A stretch of DNA of 64,000 nucleotides from assembly GCF_030052815.1 (NCBI RefSeq), contig NC_079501.1, positions 78,636,979 to 78,700,978 of the forward strand. Direction: 5' to 3'. The DNA comes from Hevea brasiliensis. Its lineage: Eukaryota; Streptophyta; Magnoliopsida; Malpighiales; Euphorbiaceae. Both the position numbers and the translations under genes were made by a program. Shown here piece after piece: positions 1-11,592 of the stretch. Position 1 is the stretch's first letter, and each line of letters begins with the position of its first letter. The notes beneath the pieces were generated by a model. The model ran no database searches, was not told the origin of the DNA, and saw only the letters and a list, made by a program, of their open reading frames with translations.

Positions 1-698
1 AATCATTGGAAATGCTTTTTACAGGTATTTGAAGAACTGTTTTCTCAAAATACAAACGGCACTCTGCCGAAATTTTTATAAAATTTACGAAAAAATAAAA
101 TGGGACAAAAATCTTAACTAGTTTTCAAACTCTAATTAAATGTTTTAATACCTATTAGAAATTGCTCACCACTTATAAAAAGTAAGAAAATTATTTTAAA
201 ATTCTTTGTAGAGTACTTAATGAGTTATCGGTAGGTGAAGTTCGGTAGTTCATTAGGTATTCTACGGGATCATGCTGTGCCTAATTTGAATGAAATTACT
301 TAGTAGTATTTTTGATGATGTTGAATTTTGGAATTTGAGAAATGATGTTGAAATTAGTTGGGATGGATGTTGAATTAATGAAGTTGATGAGATAAATCAT
401 TGGAAGTGCTTTTTACAAGTATTTGAAGAACTGTTTTCTCAAAATACAAATGGCACTCTGCCGAAATTTTTATAAAATTTGCGGAAAAATAAAATGGGAT
501 AAAAATCTTAACTAGTTTTCAAACTCTAATTAAATGTTTTAATACTTATTAGAAAATGCTCACCACTTATAAAAAGTAAGAAAATTATTTTAAAATCCCT
601 TGTAGGGTACTTAATGAGTTATCGGTAGGTGAAGTTCGGTAGTTCATTAGGTATTCTACAAGATCATGTTATGCCTTACAGAGGAGTAAGGTGTGACA
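1..698 (+). repeat. 3' part of the 5' LTR, with an internal tandem duplication
   Basis: The LTR ends in GTGTGACA at 698, eight bases before the PBS. A block of about 390-400 bp is present twice: 1-284 is a partial copy and 285-698 a second copy, both containing AATCATTGGAA and the ATCGGTAGGTGAAG motif. The partner 3' LTR (1841-2690) and the LTR of the related element (54789-58509) carry it once. The duplication is therefore private to this LTR. Confidence 0.8.
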
Positions 699-706
699 TG
701 TTTTAG

Positions 707-718
707 TGGTATCAAAGC
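707..718 (+). other. Primer-binding site, initiator tRNA-Met type, one mismatch
   Basis: TGGTATCAAAGC lies 8 nt after the LTR end. It differs by one base from TGGTATCAGAGC, the usual plant iMet PBS, which is intact in the related element at 58518-58529. Confidence 0.85.
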
Positions 719-886
719 AAATTTTTGAAGTATGTTTTAACTTGTTAATTTGTGTCTTTTCTTTATTAAGTACAACTACTCAATGTCCTTATTTGTTACA
801 TACAATGCATTATATCATAAATATGAACTAACGGAGGGAATCTCCTTGTGTTATTTGTTCAAGAGATATCCTAACTCCAAACTGAT

Positions 887-1843
887 ATGGAAGAAGGGGA
901 TCACTCAGTTGAGCAATCTGTTGAAGCTGAGGCACAAGAGGAAGCCCCAGCTTTACAAAATGTCAGTGGGTCAGTGGCACTAGCCCCACAAATGCCGCAG
1001 TTTCCTACATAGTTCGCACAACAGATGGCGGCAATGTTTCAACAAATGGCTAGAGGTATGCCTGCTCAAGCTCCACCCTAGACTACTGTGGTGCAACCTC
1101 AAGCTCCAGTTAGACAGTATGTCAAGCTGTTAAAGTATGGGGCCATAGAATTTAAGCGTACAGTAGACCCTTTAGAGGCAGAGCAGTGGCTAGAAAGGAT
1201 GGATCGAGTGTTCAAGAAGCTGCACTGCCCAGATGAGTTGAAATTTGAATACTCCGTGTCACTACTGCAAGGGGATGCATATGATTGGTGGAAGACCATC
1301 CCCCACAGCTTGGCTGAACCACCAGTATTGACCTGGGATGACTTTATCAGAGAGTTCAGATAGAAATACGTCCTAGATGCATATGTGGATCAGAAACTAC
1401 AAGAATTTCTGAGTTTGAAGCAAGGTAACAGAAAAGTGGCAGAATATGAGAGGGAGTTCTCCCGCTTAAGCCACTATGCTAGGAGTCTCCTTTCTACCAG
1501 CAAGGAAAGGTGCAAGAGATTTGAGACGGGTTTGAAGCCCAGCCTACGGATGCAAGTAGTGGGATTCAGACACAGTAATTTTTCAGAGCTCATTTCTCAA
1601 GCACTTGAGTTGGAAAGAATTGAATCAGAAGCGACCCCAGCAAAAAAAAAATAAGAGAAAGTTGAAAAATCAGAGAAAGACAAGGGGGAAAAGTCAGTAG
1701 AGCAAAGTCTTAGTGGTACCTCTGGAAAGAAGAAGAAATTTGGGGGACCTAGCAGAGGTCGAGGTGGAAGGTTTGGAAGGGGCAGATTCTCTGGACAGAG
1801 ACCCCCTAGATCTAGTCAGCAGTCGAGCAGGGGTTCACATGAG
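887..1843 (+). pseudogene. gag remnant of the chromovirus-like element
   Basis: One reading frame starts at ATG 887-889 (MEEGDH...) and matches the gag of the element at 58697 almost codon for codon. It includes the capsid-like stretch LEAEQWLERMDRVFKKL and the QGDAYDWWKTIPH motif. In-frame stops occur at 1010 (TAG), 1079 (TAG), 1361 (TAG) and 1652 (TAA). The basic, Gly/Arg-rich tail before the zinc knuckle is reached near 1740-1840, then homology ends at about 1840 and LTR sequence follows. The CCHC knuckle, protease and polymerase are absent. At least two of the stops stand where the related copy has CAG. It cannot encode a full gag. Confidence 0.85.
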
Positions 1844-2690
1844 ACTTTCGAAATGAAATTGTTTGGATTAACATTTATAAGTCATGTTTTGAATTTAAAT
1901 CTCATATATCAGTTCAATTTTTGAATAAGTATGATTTCAATTCTGCATAAATGTTATTTTAGTATGTTGTGCACCACTGAGTCATAGTATTCAGCGATGG
2001 CTATTATTGCTGTCGCAGATATAGAGACTAGAGGAGCAGCAGAGTGAGCTACTAAGGATTGTGGAGCTACCTTCCCTGAAGTTTATTGGGTATATTTTAT
2101 ACCCTGATTGTAAAAATTATTTTGATGTATGTAATGTATGTATATTTAGAAAATGGTCATGAGCAGTTGTATAAAACTTGTAATAAATTTTAGTTTGGAT
2201 TTTTTCTAATGTAAATTTTGGAATGATGTATGTAAATTGTTTTATCTTAAATGAAATATGAATGAAAGTATTTTGTTTTAATTTGAATGAAATTACTTAG
2301 TAGTATTTTTTATGATGTTGAATTTTGGAATTTGAGAAATGATATTGAATTGGGATGGATGTTGAATTGATGAAGTTGATGAGATAAATCATTGGAAGTG
2401 CTTTTTACAGGTATTTGAAGAACTGTTTTCTCAAAATACAGACGGCACTCTGCCGAAATTTTTATAAAATTTGCGAAAAAATAAAATGGGACAAAAATCT
2501 TAACTAGTTTTCAAATTCTAATTAAATGTTTTAATACATATTAGAAAATGCTCACCACTTATAAAAAGTAAGAAAATTGTTTTAAAATTCCTTGTAGGGT
2601 ACTTAATGAGTTATCGGTAAGTGAGGTTCGGTAGTTCATTAGGTATTCTACGGGATCATGTTATGCCTTACAGAGGGATAAGGTGTGACA
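1841..2690 (+). repeat. Right part of the 3' LTR, fused to gag by deletion
   Basis: From about 1844 the sequence follows the interior of the related LTR near 57610 onward. It shares the block TATGTTGTGCACCACTGAGT (1961; also near 57741) and ends in AAGGTGTGACA at 2690. The left part of this LTR is gone. Confidence 0.8.
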
Positions 2691-3374
2691 ATACAGCTCT
2701 CTTAGTCCAACCTCTGCCAGCGAGTGTTTCTCAAGCCGGCCTTTCGCTTAATAAACTAAATGCAGGGTCCCAGCGAGTGTCTCTCAAGCCGTGTCTACCC
2801 GTCTTGTACATATCCAATACCATACCACAAGTACGCCAACGCATGCACACTGCTCTAAATTACCACAAACAGCATCCATGGCACTTCATCAATTATGAAT
2901 ATAATATAAAACATGCCTAGTATTTAACTACATAGATACATATTTATAAGTGATGCATGGGCATGTTTGAACATATAATAATATCGAAATTATAATTAAA
3001 ATTAATATTTTACTCACAGTATATCGAGGTCTATTGTGGCTGCTAGATGGAGGAAAATAGCTGATCTCGATCACCTAATTAATTATATTATAAATTTATT
3101 AGTATTAAGTCAAAATAAAACTCTAAGGAGACAACAGACAGTCTAATTCATGCCGGAAATCCAGTAGAGTTTTCCCTATACCTGGGACTTACCCAGCCTG
3201 CAAAAATGGTTCAAATAACACTTCTAACTCAACCCATATCTCATCATCATTATATGGCCCCTCCTGGGCCCTCCAAACCAGGCAATACTCATAATCTTAA
3301 AAATTACGTTTTAGTCTTTATAATTGATATTTTGTAAAAATCCACTTAAACAAGCTCTAAAAATTTTGAAATTT
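2691..3374 (-). repeat. Old gypsy-type LTR-like fragment, left part
   Basis: Diverged but colinear with 16900-18170. Shared landmarks are CAGCTCTCTTA (2694 and 16917) and the block GAGTTTTCCCTATAC (3167 and 17945). By analogy with the copy ending at 19302 in TTATTACA, the element is probably on the minus strand. It is cut at 2690 by the first retrotransposon and at 3375 by the candidate solo LTR. Family assignment is inference. Confidence 0.4.
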
Positions 3375-5301
3375 TGTTCCTGTAGGAACGGAAGCGTGAA
3401 AAACACAAGTTTATACCATTGAATTCAAAAATTTTCACCTAGGGTCACATGCACCATGCAAGATTTATTTTTATCTATTTGATTTCAATGATAAACAACA
3501 TATTAAAACTCTTTTAATATGTTTTTGGATCTGTATTTGCCATTTAAGATTTTAAAATTAATCAGATTAATTTTAGAACCCTAGATTAAATCAAGAACGA
3601 TTACACTAATTGATGCGTCTTTGAGATTCGTCTTCAGGACACCAGATGTTGTCCCTCTAGCTTGTCCACACCAAGAACACCTATGGCAGCCCTTGAACAG
3701 CTTCTAAAGCCTTTTCTATTAATTAGAAATTCAAGTTCTGCCTTTTAAGAGATTAGAGATGTAAACAGGACACTAGAAACAATTTCTAGTGTTCTTAATT
3801 CAAGAGATTGATGGCTAATCTCTTTGAATTGATGAGAGATGAAGAAGAATGGCTGGAGAGGCTCAAAGTGGCTTGACATATGAGAGGAGAGGCTGCTAGT
3901 TATGTTTTCCATTCATAACCACACTTAAATAGCTAGGTTAACACATTAAACCCTAGCCACATGTCACCTTTTGATTAGCTCTAGGTTTAAGTGACCCAAT
4001 CACATTGTGCCAAGTGTCAAACCTATATTTAATCTTGATTTTAATCATCTTACATGATTAAAAATATTTGGCAAGCTTATGTGTTATGCCATGTGTCACC
4101 ATCTCATGGTGCCACGTGTCACATCGTGAAATGACCAAAATGCTGTCATAATTTTGAGTTCTTAACCCAAAATAATTATTTTCTTCTTCTAATTAATTTA
4201 TATCAAATATAAATTAATTAATTAATCTATATTAATTAATTTCTCATCAATTAAATTCATATTTAAACACTTTAAATATAAATTTAATTTATACTACACA
4301 TCCAATAATCTAGATTTGGTTTCAAGTCATGCTAGGGACTTTGCAATTTTATTGCAAACCAAATCTATTTAATTAATCAATTAAACTCTTTAATTAATTA
4401 ATTAAATCATATTTAAATAGGTGATAACTTGTGTGTGTGTGACTTACTAGGCTCATCACTTATTGGCAATGAGACATGATATCAACTCTTTATATCATCA
4501 TAACTCTTTCTTACCATTAATGATTTCTCTAAATCATTTTATGAACCTCATAGACCATGGTTAACACCTAGCATAGCATGCCATGGACACCCTATTATTA
4601 ATAAGGTTTACCTTAAATGAACCTATAATCATATGTTACCATGCACTAGAATCTGCTACATAAAATCCCAACTCAAAATGAGTCATGGTTTATGTCAAAC
4701 TCCATTTGCTATGAATATTATGTTCTTTAATTCCAGTTCTTGATTAAAAGATTTTTCTCATCGAAACTCTTTTCAATAAATCTATCTGTCTGCCAGAACT
4801 TGAAACATCAAGAACAATTAAATGAACATAGGATTTTATCTCTATTTACTTAGAGGAACAGATTCCATCTTGATCAACACCTACCTCCATATATAACTAG
4901 CGAGAGCCAACACATGCCCATATACCCATACATAGTACAAGTATGAAAGCGATCAAACTCAAACTACCTATATACAAGATATCTCAGTCTAAAGATTATA
5001 TGCACTGATATGATTTATGACAAAACATCACAAGAGTAAACTCCATGTGCTTGTCATAAGTGTCACCTTTCGGCCTACTTATCATTTATAAGTGCCTATC
5101 ATGTTTGTTATATGGCATGAGACTCACCATTCCATCTTATTTATATCTCATATAAATAACTTGGGAACAAACATGAATACAATCTTTCGATAAGTCATGT
5201 CCTTATTATGAAGTATCCTCATTGTGAACCTATTTATGATACTTTGTGCTAGAAATATTGTCATTCATATTCTTAACAACTTAAGAATAATATTTCTAAC
5301 A
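3375..5301 (-). mobile_element. Candidate solo LTR, copia-like, minus strand
   Basis: On the minus strand the segment begins TGTTAGAAATATTATTC at 5301 and ends GGAACA at 3375, giving TGTT...AACA inverted ends as in many plant LTRs. The minus strand also carries a TATA-like CTATTTAAG near 3930, and a 10-bp perfect stem (ACACTAGAAA/TTTCTAGTGT) near 3770. The interior shows no ORF and no second LTR. The flanking 5-mers (aattt and aaata) do not match, so the boundaries or the solo-LTR reading could be wrong. Confidence 0.45.
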
Positions 5302-5905
5302 AAATATCAATGGACCTTTTCTATTACACATAAATATATTATGTAAAAAGTGGAAATGCCTTTTATTAATAAAATGTCGTCTTCTGGTGGAGGAGTCCAT
5401 GGCATTGGTCTTGGGCAACGAGAGGAGAAGGTGGGAGGAGGTGACGGGAGAGGAGGAAAAAAGGTAGGGGGAGGGGCTTCATCATTTTCATTTTTTTAAC
5501 TAGGATTTTTTTAACTTTTTTTTTTTTAACTTTTAATTTTATTGAAATCCCTGAACTTTTCTTGTTTGTTCACATAGGTCCCTAATCTTTCTTTAATATA
5601 TTTAAATTGATAATAATAATAATGTCAATAATAATAATAATAATTAATTTAATGACCACTAAATCAAGTATTAATAATATAAAATTATATTTTATTAAAC
5701 ATTTAATATAGATGTTTAAAACTAGTCATATAAATAAATAATACTAATAATAATAAAAATAATAATACATGCAAAAATAATACCCATTTAATAAAAATTA
5801 CTATTATAAAATATTAATTTAAATTCATGAATAAAATATCAATAAATTATTAGTTCAATAAAAAAAAATAATAAAAATATATTTATTTGAAAAATTAGGT
5901 CCTTT
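5302..5905 (-). repeat. Old gypsy-type LTR-like fragment, right part
   Basis: Purine-rich tract with GGGGGAGGGG (5468), a T-rich stretch and AAT-rich repeats follow in the same order as 18860-19300. This suggests it continues the repeat interrupted at 3374. Similarity is low and mostly in simple sequence, so this is tentative. No gene seen. Confidence 0.3.
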
Positions 5906-6720
5906 CAAGAATGGTAAGTGACGTGGATTTTTAACCAAACGTGCTAAATTGGTAGCTGAGGTTAGGTAATGGTAAAGGTGCAAGTGATTCGGAGGATTGC
6001 CTCTGCAGTAAATTGTTAGGGAGCTGCTCGTGTCTATGACGAGCAACAATTATATTTAAAAATAAAAAAAATAAAAAAAAAGAAGAGGAAGAAAAAAAAG
6101 GGACTCTTTACAGACCTATGTGGTTTGTTAGTTGCATACTAGTACTACATTACAACTCATGCAAGAGCCAGTTGATTATCAAGAGCAGCCATCTCAGCGA
6201 AGCACTCAGGTCAGGGTGAAACTACAGCAAAATGTTTGACCCTTTTCTTCTTCATCTTATTCTCGAAATCCTGCACTGTTGGTAGGAGTTTTAGCTGAAA
6301 GTAAATTATAAGACCAGACAAAATTAAGTTACAATTTTTTAATCATTGTTTGAATAATTAGCTTAGTGTGAGAGTTGGCGTAAACCCCCTACCAAAAAAA
6401 AATGTCAACTTATTGTTAACTCATTTTATGCGGTTGGCTCTTTACTGTAGAAACACAGAGCAAAGAGGAGGAAGAAATAAAATAAGCCTTTGGTTATAAC
6501 ACATTTCATTTACTCAGTTCTATTCTTTACACTGTTCCGAAGCTAAGATCAGAGCTAACTGCTCAGCTAAACTGTAACTTGTGTAAGTACCCATTGTAAT
6601 GGGAGATTGAAAGGCCAAAGGAAAATGGATTAATAAAAAAGGGGGAAGAGGGAAGGGGTGGCTTTATGCCTCAAGTTGCTCTAAAATTACTGAGCGTCTT
6701 GGAATTGATGCCCATGCTTC
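5906..6720 (-). other. 3' UTR and downstream flank of the SFH gene
   Basis: About 800 bp between the repeat and the TAA of the SFH gene. No convincing ORF. The part nearest 6720 should be 3' UTR. I could not identify a clear minus-strand AATAAA signal, so the transcript end is not placed. Confidence 0.4.
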
Positions 6721-9700
6721 TTAGAAAGTATGTTGTAGTTGCCATTGATGCCCTCTTGGTTCCTGTCTCTGCAAATCAATCTCCTCTTATCCCCAATTTC
6801 ACCAATTTCTAGCTAGTCCCACTATTAAACTTCAGGTCCTCAACAGAATAATCTTCTGTGCTGCAAGGATTCCCATCAGTGTCACGTTGGCCCAGGAAAG
6901 CAATTGAGTAAGAACAGTAAACAAAATGTACTGAGAATGATACGAAAACAAAATCTGATTACAAAGCCTGATCAAGCCTCAAATTCCATGCATTGTGCAT
7001 TGTAGCGTAACTCAGCACACTGTAGCAAGGCTACCAGGCTTATTGACAAGGCAGTTAGAAATGTTGAAATGGAGGGTTTAGATCATATCAATTACATACT
7101 GGGGTATAGTAACTTCACTACAGACTAGAAGTCTGATGGACCACATCCCTTGTATAGCTAGATAATATTAAAATATGAAATTAAAATGAAATAATCCCAT
7201 TTAGAGGTAAAGTTTACTGCAAATATAATCAAAATATCAGATACTTACATGACATCTAGACTCCCGTAAATTGTCGAGTGAGTTAGAAATCTCAAGTTGC
7301 TTTACAACTGTAGCATGTAATACCTGCAAGAACAGCATAATTGTAGATAACATGACCGTTGGTACAATAAATTATCCAACTTCCAGATACCTAAAGCTTG
7401 TAAACTAATAGAATAATGCATACCCTCTTTGTTTTCTCAAGGTCAAACTCCACAGACTTGATCCTCTCCAGCGATTCCATAAGCATTTGCTCTTTTTCCA
7501 ATGGGATTGCAGCAGGTTTGTTGCTAAGTTCCTCAACTACTTTTTCCAGGCTCTGAAGACGCTCCATACATGGGCGGACACAGTTTTCACTCACAGTTTC
7601 AACAGCTGTTGAATGACTATCAGCATTATGTTCCACAAGATTAGATGGATGAATATTGTTCTGCCTTCTCCAAAATTCAAGTGGTAAACTACGGAAAAAT
7701 GCTACTAGTTTGACCACAAATGACATCAGCATTCTAGCCACACACAGATTATGCCTTTTCCCAATCTTTTCCTTGACTATGTCCAACCAATGGCTGATGA
7801 GACCTCCTGAAACAAGACACGAGTTTACAATTCAAGTACCAAAGATAGCAAAACCACGACACTCCAAATACATGGGTTAGAATCCACAAAAGAAAGTTAT
7901 GCCTGGAAGTAAATTTCTTGCAATCTTCATACTTTACCAAGTGCACCACAAATTTCTGACATTACCAAGTGCGCCACAAATTTCTGACATGGTTTAAATA
8001 ATGTATCACCCATTACGTATCAGAATTTCAAGAACAATCTGTTATTTACTGTTTCATCTATGGTGATTCATAATTCATTCACTTTGAAATGCATTTGAAA
8101 CAAGGGAATACAGGCATGTCGGGAAGATACAGGACGTTTCACCATTTTGTAACACCAAAGCTGGAGAAACTTTGATATTGTGCTGCAAATTGGTTTGTCT
8201 TTAGGGCAGGGAATGAATGCTTTTGAAGGATAAAAAACCTGCTTTGTAGGAGCCCTTGTTGCAGCATTTGATCACGTGGCTTTGGACATCTGAAAAGATT
8301 CTCACAGCACAAAAGGGAGTTTCTAAAGGCTCACTCTATATAAAGGATTTCAAAAAATGCTATTTTAGCTGTCTATTCACTTGATATCTAGCATACATGG
8401 TTGAATTATTGATTTACTTCTCATTTTAGTCATTTTGCTAATGGGTTGAAAAATTACAAAATAGGAGGACAACTCGTCTGTCCCCTTTAATTCGTTCCAT
8501 TTCAACCTGATTCATCCCATTTCTGTTTCCCCGTTTCCATTTCCAATTCCATTATTTAAATCCTTGAGCTGAGATGTGCTAGAGAAAAGAACCAATCCAC
8601 AATAAGAAAGCATTGACACATACCTTCCACATTTGGTAGCAGTTCACTATGCAAGTCGCCCAAGTCATTGCTTTTAAGTGATTGATCTTCAGAATGTCCC
8701 ACTCGCAGGTTGCTTTGAACAGCCTTCTCAACCCGAGGAAAATTTTCATCACAACTGTAATAGGTATTTGGATCTGATGCTCTGACCTTAAAAAATCATA
8801 ATATACATACAAAATCAAAACATAGCGTTGCACACAAACATTACAGTAACTTTGAGCCATAAGCAACAGATTACACTTACCTCCTCATGAACAGGGGCCA
8901 AATGTGGAAACATAGAACTCCGATTAATTAGAGAAGGATCATCAATTTCAGACCCTGATTCAGCTGCTGAAGTTTCACTACTCCCCTGTAGAACAAAGAA
9001 CATATCAAATATCCAGGAAAAAGATATATCAGTAACATCAATGTAGATTTAGTCATGAGACAGACACTTGCCTTCTGCAGGGGCATTTGAATATATGAGT
9101 CAAATTTCTGTTGGTTACTAGACACTCTGGTGATTTGCCTCACAAATGCTGCTTCCGCATTATGTACAAGCTACATAATATAAGACCTTGGTTAATTTCC
9201 AACTACAAGTTCAATGTAGAGTTTCAAACTCTCACTTTCATGCTCAAGGAATTCAACATGTAAAATTAATAACAAAAACTTGAATTCTAGGGTTACACAC
9301 CTTCATCACATCAGGATCATTCCAGGGACCTTTATTTGAGCGCAAACACCCTCCTTCAGCAGAACATGTGCAAGAACCACCCAAGAAGTCTGGCAATTGA
9401 CTGAAAAGAAAGAACATACAATTTATAGATGTTATAAAGAAATGCAAGAGAGTTAACAGACAAACCTTGAGTCAATAACTTCCAGTAGCTTAGGCAGGGA
9501 CTTGGGCTCCAAAACCTGCAATTTAGAAAATTTGTATGGTTAATAAAAATTGAAGGAAAAAGGAAATCAACATCTATGTGCTTACAGCCATATCCTCTAC
9601 CTGTATCTTTGCAATAGTCTTTGCATCTAGAAATTTCTGAGCTGCAGGCCAGAGCATCTTCTTAAAGCCAGGACCAGCATTGACAATATACATCCAATGC

Positions 9701-11592
9701 AATGTCTGCAAAGTTATGGTTAACATTCAGAAACCAATTAAGAAGTGTAAAGAAAACATCTTCTAGAAGACTTTAATACCTCAGGGTAGTAACTGTTATC
9801 TATCTTTGTCATTGCAGCCAAGAGATTTGCCGCAGTCCGAGTGAAATTCTTAATGCCCTGTTTTTAACATAAATCATTAAACAGTTCAAATTCTGCATAG
9901 AACAGTTGCAAGAATTATAGGAAGAAAATCTATCAACATTATATCAATGCTGTTGATTCTCTTATCATTTCCGTACTCCATGACTCCATAATTCTAAGAT
10001 GAGCCTATTATGCAAAGCATGAAAATGAGATTTCAGAAACACATTCAACTTAATACACTTGATTTTCTTATCCTTTCACAATTACATTGAATCCATTGAG
10101 AATGATCCATGGAACTTTTAAGATGACACTCCTTTCCAAAAGGACCAGAAGATTTTGGAATTCACTCAACTCTTCTAGGTGTATGCAAGGAGCAGAAAAA
10201 GTTATAACTATAGAATGTTGCAAATTTCTAAGCACTGTAATGATAGCAAACTTTGCTAGAAGATGCTTTAATTTTTGTGGAGCCAAATACAATTTGAAGG
10301 CTTATCTAGGATGCAATCCAACATACCAAACCCTGTACATCCAATACTGTTGTAGTTGAACATATCTGCTTCCTTGCAGCAATAGAACACGCCGGGAATT
10401 TCTCCAGTAGTGCCCTCTCGAACTCTTGGACATGGTATTTCAAATACCGATCTATAGTACTGATTTGCATCAACCTACTCGGATGAGCCTTTCCAAGCCT
10501 TTCAATGTAAACTGGCCTGCCTTCCTTGTCAACTCCATGGTAACCCTGAGGGTAATATTGCAAGACTTCTTCCAGCTCTTCAAACTCAAAATCCTAAGTA
10601 GTGATTTTTAATTCAGTATACTGCTAGAGTTGAATGTCAAAAGAACTAGTAAAAATCGTAATTTCTCACAGGGAATAAATTATAATACATAGGTAATTAT
10701 CAGAAATCAAATGCTACCAAGATTTTGCCCAATTAAAATTTACCTGCTGATGCAGCTCCAAGTTTGTAATTAAATAATATTCTGTTTTACATTGAGAAAA
10801 TGTTCAAGAAATAAACTAATCCTTATAACAGACTAGAGCTCCACAACCTAACCTATGAAAAAGTAACAAGGTTAGTGGCATAAATTAAATTCAATACCTC
10901 CAAGATGGTGTCTGTTCCATACTCTTTCCTCCAATTAAGCATTTCTTCCCACATCTGGATTGTTTTTTCAATATTAAACTCTCTAGCTTTCAAAAATCTA
11001 CAAGAATAAAATAATTACCAATAAGCGAATGCATTGGGGAATGTGGAGCATTTGTGTTGTCCAGCTGCCAGGCAAAGCATTGACTTTTGGTACATAAAAG
11101 TATTATGCTGAATTGTTAAAGAAGTGACTGACTGACCTTAACAAGGTATGATAGTCATCATGCCTAGAAGGCAATAAATTCCTTTCATGAAGCTTTTGGC
11201 GCAATTCCAATACAGCACTCTCCTCTTTTTCATCCCTGACATCCTCAATGGAAACTGAGGAAACTCTATAATCAATTTTTCTTTTCCCTCTTTTCTTAAG
11301 AGAATAAGTGAACTTATTTGAGGCATTTAAAGCCTTTTTCTTAAGAGTGCCAATTTTGGATCGTCGTCTATCATCTTCAGAGTTATCGAAATCAGATCTT
11401 CTCTCTCTGAGTTCATAATTAGCCCCAATTCCTTCTAGGCCTTCAATAAGACAACAAGCGATTAAGCACCCCATCAATTAGTTTTAATATTATCTAAAGC
11501 ATCATATATACACCTGAGGCTGAGTTGCTCATTGTATAACTAACACTTCATTTCAATGTTCAAATCAACGAACAGCTAAACATACCTGACAT
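6721..11592 (-). CDS. Sec14-like phosphatidylinositol/phosphatidylcholine transfer protein (SFH type)
   Basis: Minus-strand gene; coding exons are 11592-11586, 11440-11137, 10997-10898, 10593-10327, 9857-9780, 9705-9601, 9515-9466, 9400-9301, 9170-9072, 8985-8881, 8786-8624, 7806-7424, 7323-7249 and 6768-6721 (TAA 6723-6721). They sum to 1884 nt, 627 residues, normal for the family, and every junction keeps frame. Residues 1-103 hold the family N-terminus ([14 protein letters not shown], then a Lys/Arg-rich patch and [11 protein letters not shown]). A CRAL-TRIO N-terminal helix region ([12 protein letters not shown], about 104-137) and the CRAL-TRIO lipid-binding domain (about 145-320) follow: [16 protein letters not shown] at 157-172, FPACSIAA and TTVLDVQG near 203-225, [15 protein letters not shown] near 258. 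The C-terminal part has a hydrophobic segment (about 483-500) and predicted coiled coil (about 540-605), as in plant nodulin-domain SFH proteins. Family role: exchange of PI and PC between membranes, supporting phosphoinositide signalling and polarised growth. The last 15 residues are the least certain. The intron after exon 9 is GC-AG. Confidence 0.93.

Larger units (their letters stand above)
1..2690 (+). mobile_element. Ty3/gypsy chromovirus-like retrotransposon, internally deleted, left end outside window
   Basis: The order is LTR end (to 698), PBS, a gag remnant (887-1840), then directly the right part of the other LTR (to 2690). The gag and LTR ends closely match the fuller element at 54789-64000, so this is a relative of that Tekay/Del-like family. 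The gag zinc knuckle, all of pol and the left part of the 3' LTR are missing: gag breaks at about 1840 and continues straight into LTR sequence. Both LTR pieces end in GGTGTGACA or a close variant. The 5' TSD lies outside the window and cannot be tested. It is clearly non-autonomous and dead. Confidence 0.85.

Noticed and set aside
2621..2920. 99-codon plus-strand ORF
   Set aside because: It crosses the boundary between an LTR end (2690) and an unrelated repeat.
5340..5480. GA-rich stretch that could be an exon (GGAGGAGTCC..GAGAGG)
   Set aside because: No ORF or splice signals; better explained as the purine tract of the LTR-like repeat also seen near 18863-18920.
11441..11477. Start codon MMGCLIACC at 11477 for the SFH N-terminus
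   Set aside because: These codons lie in the intron upstream of the acceptor TTATTGAAG. The ATGTCAG exon at 11592 joins in frame and gives the family's usual M-S-G start.
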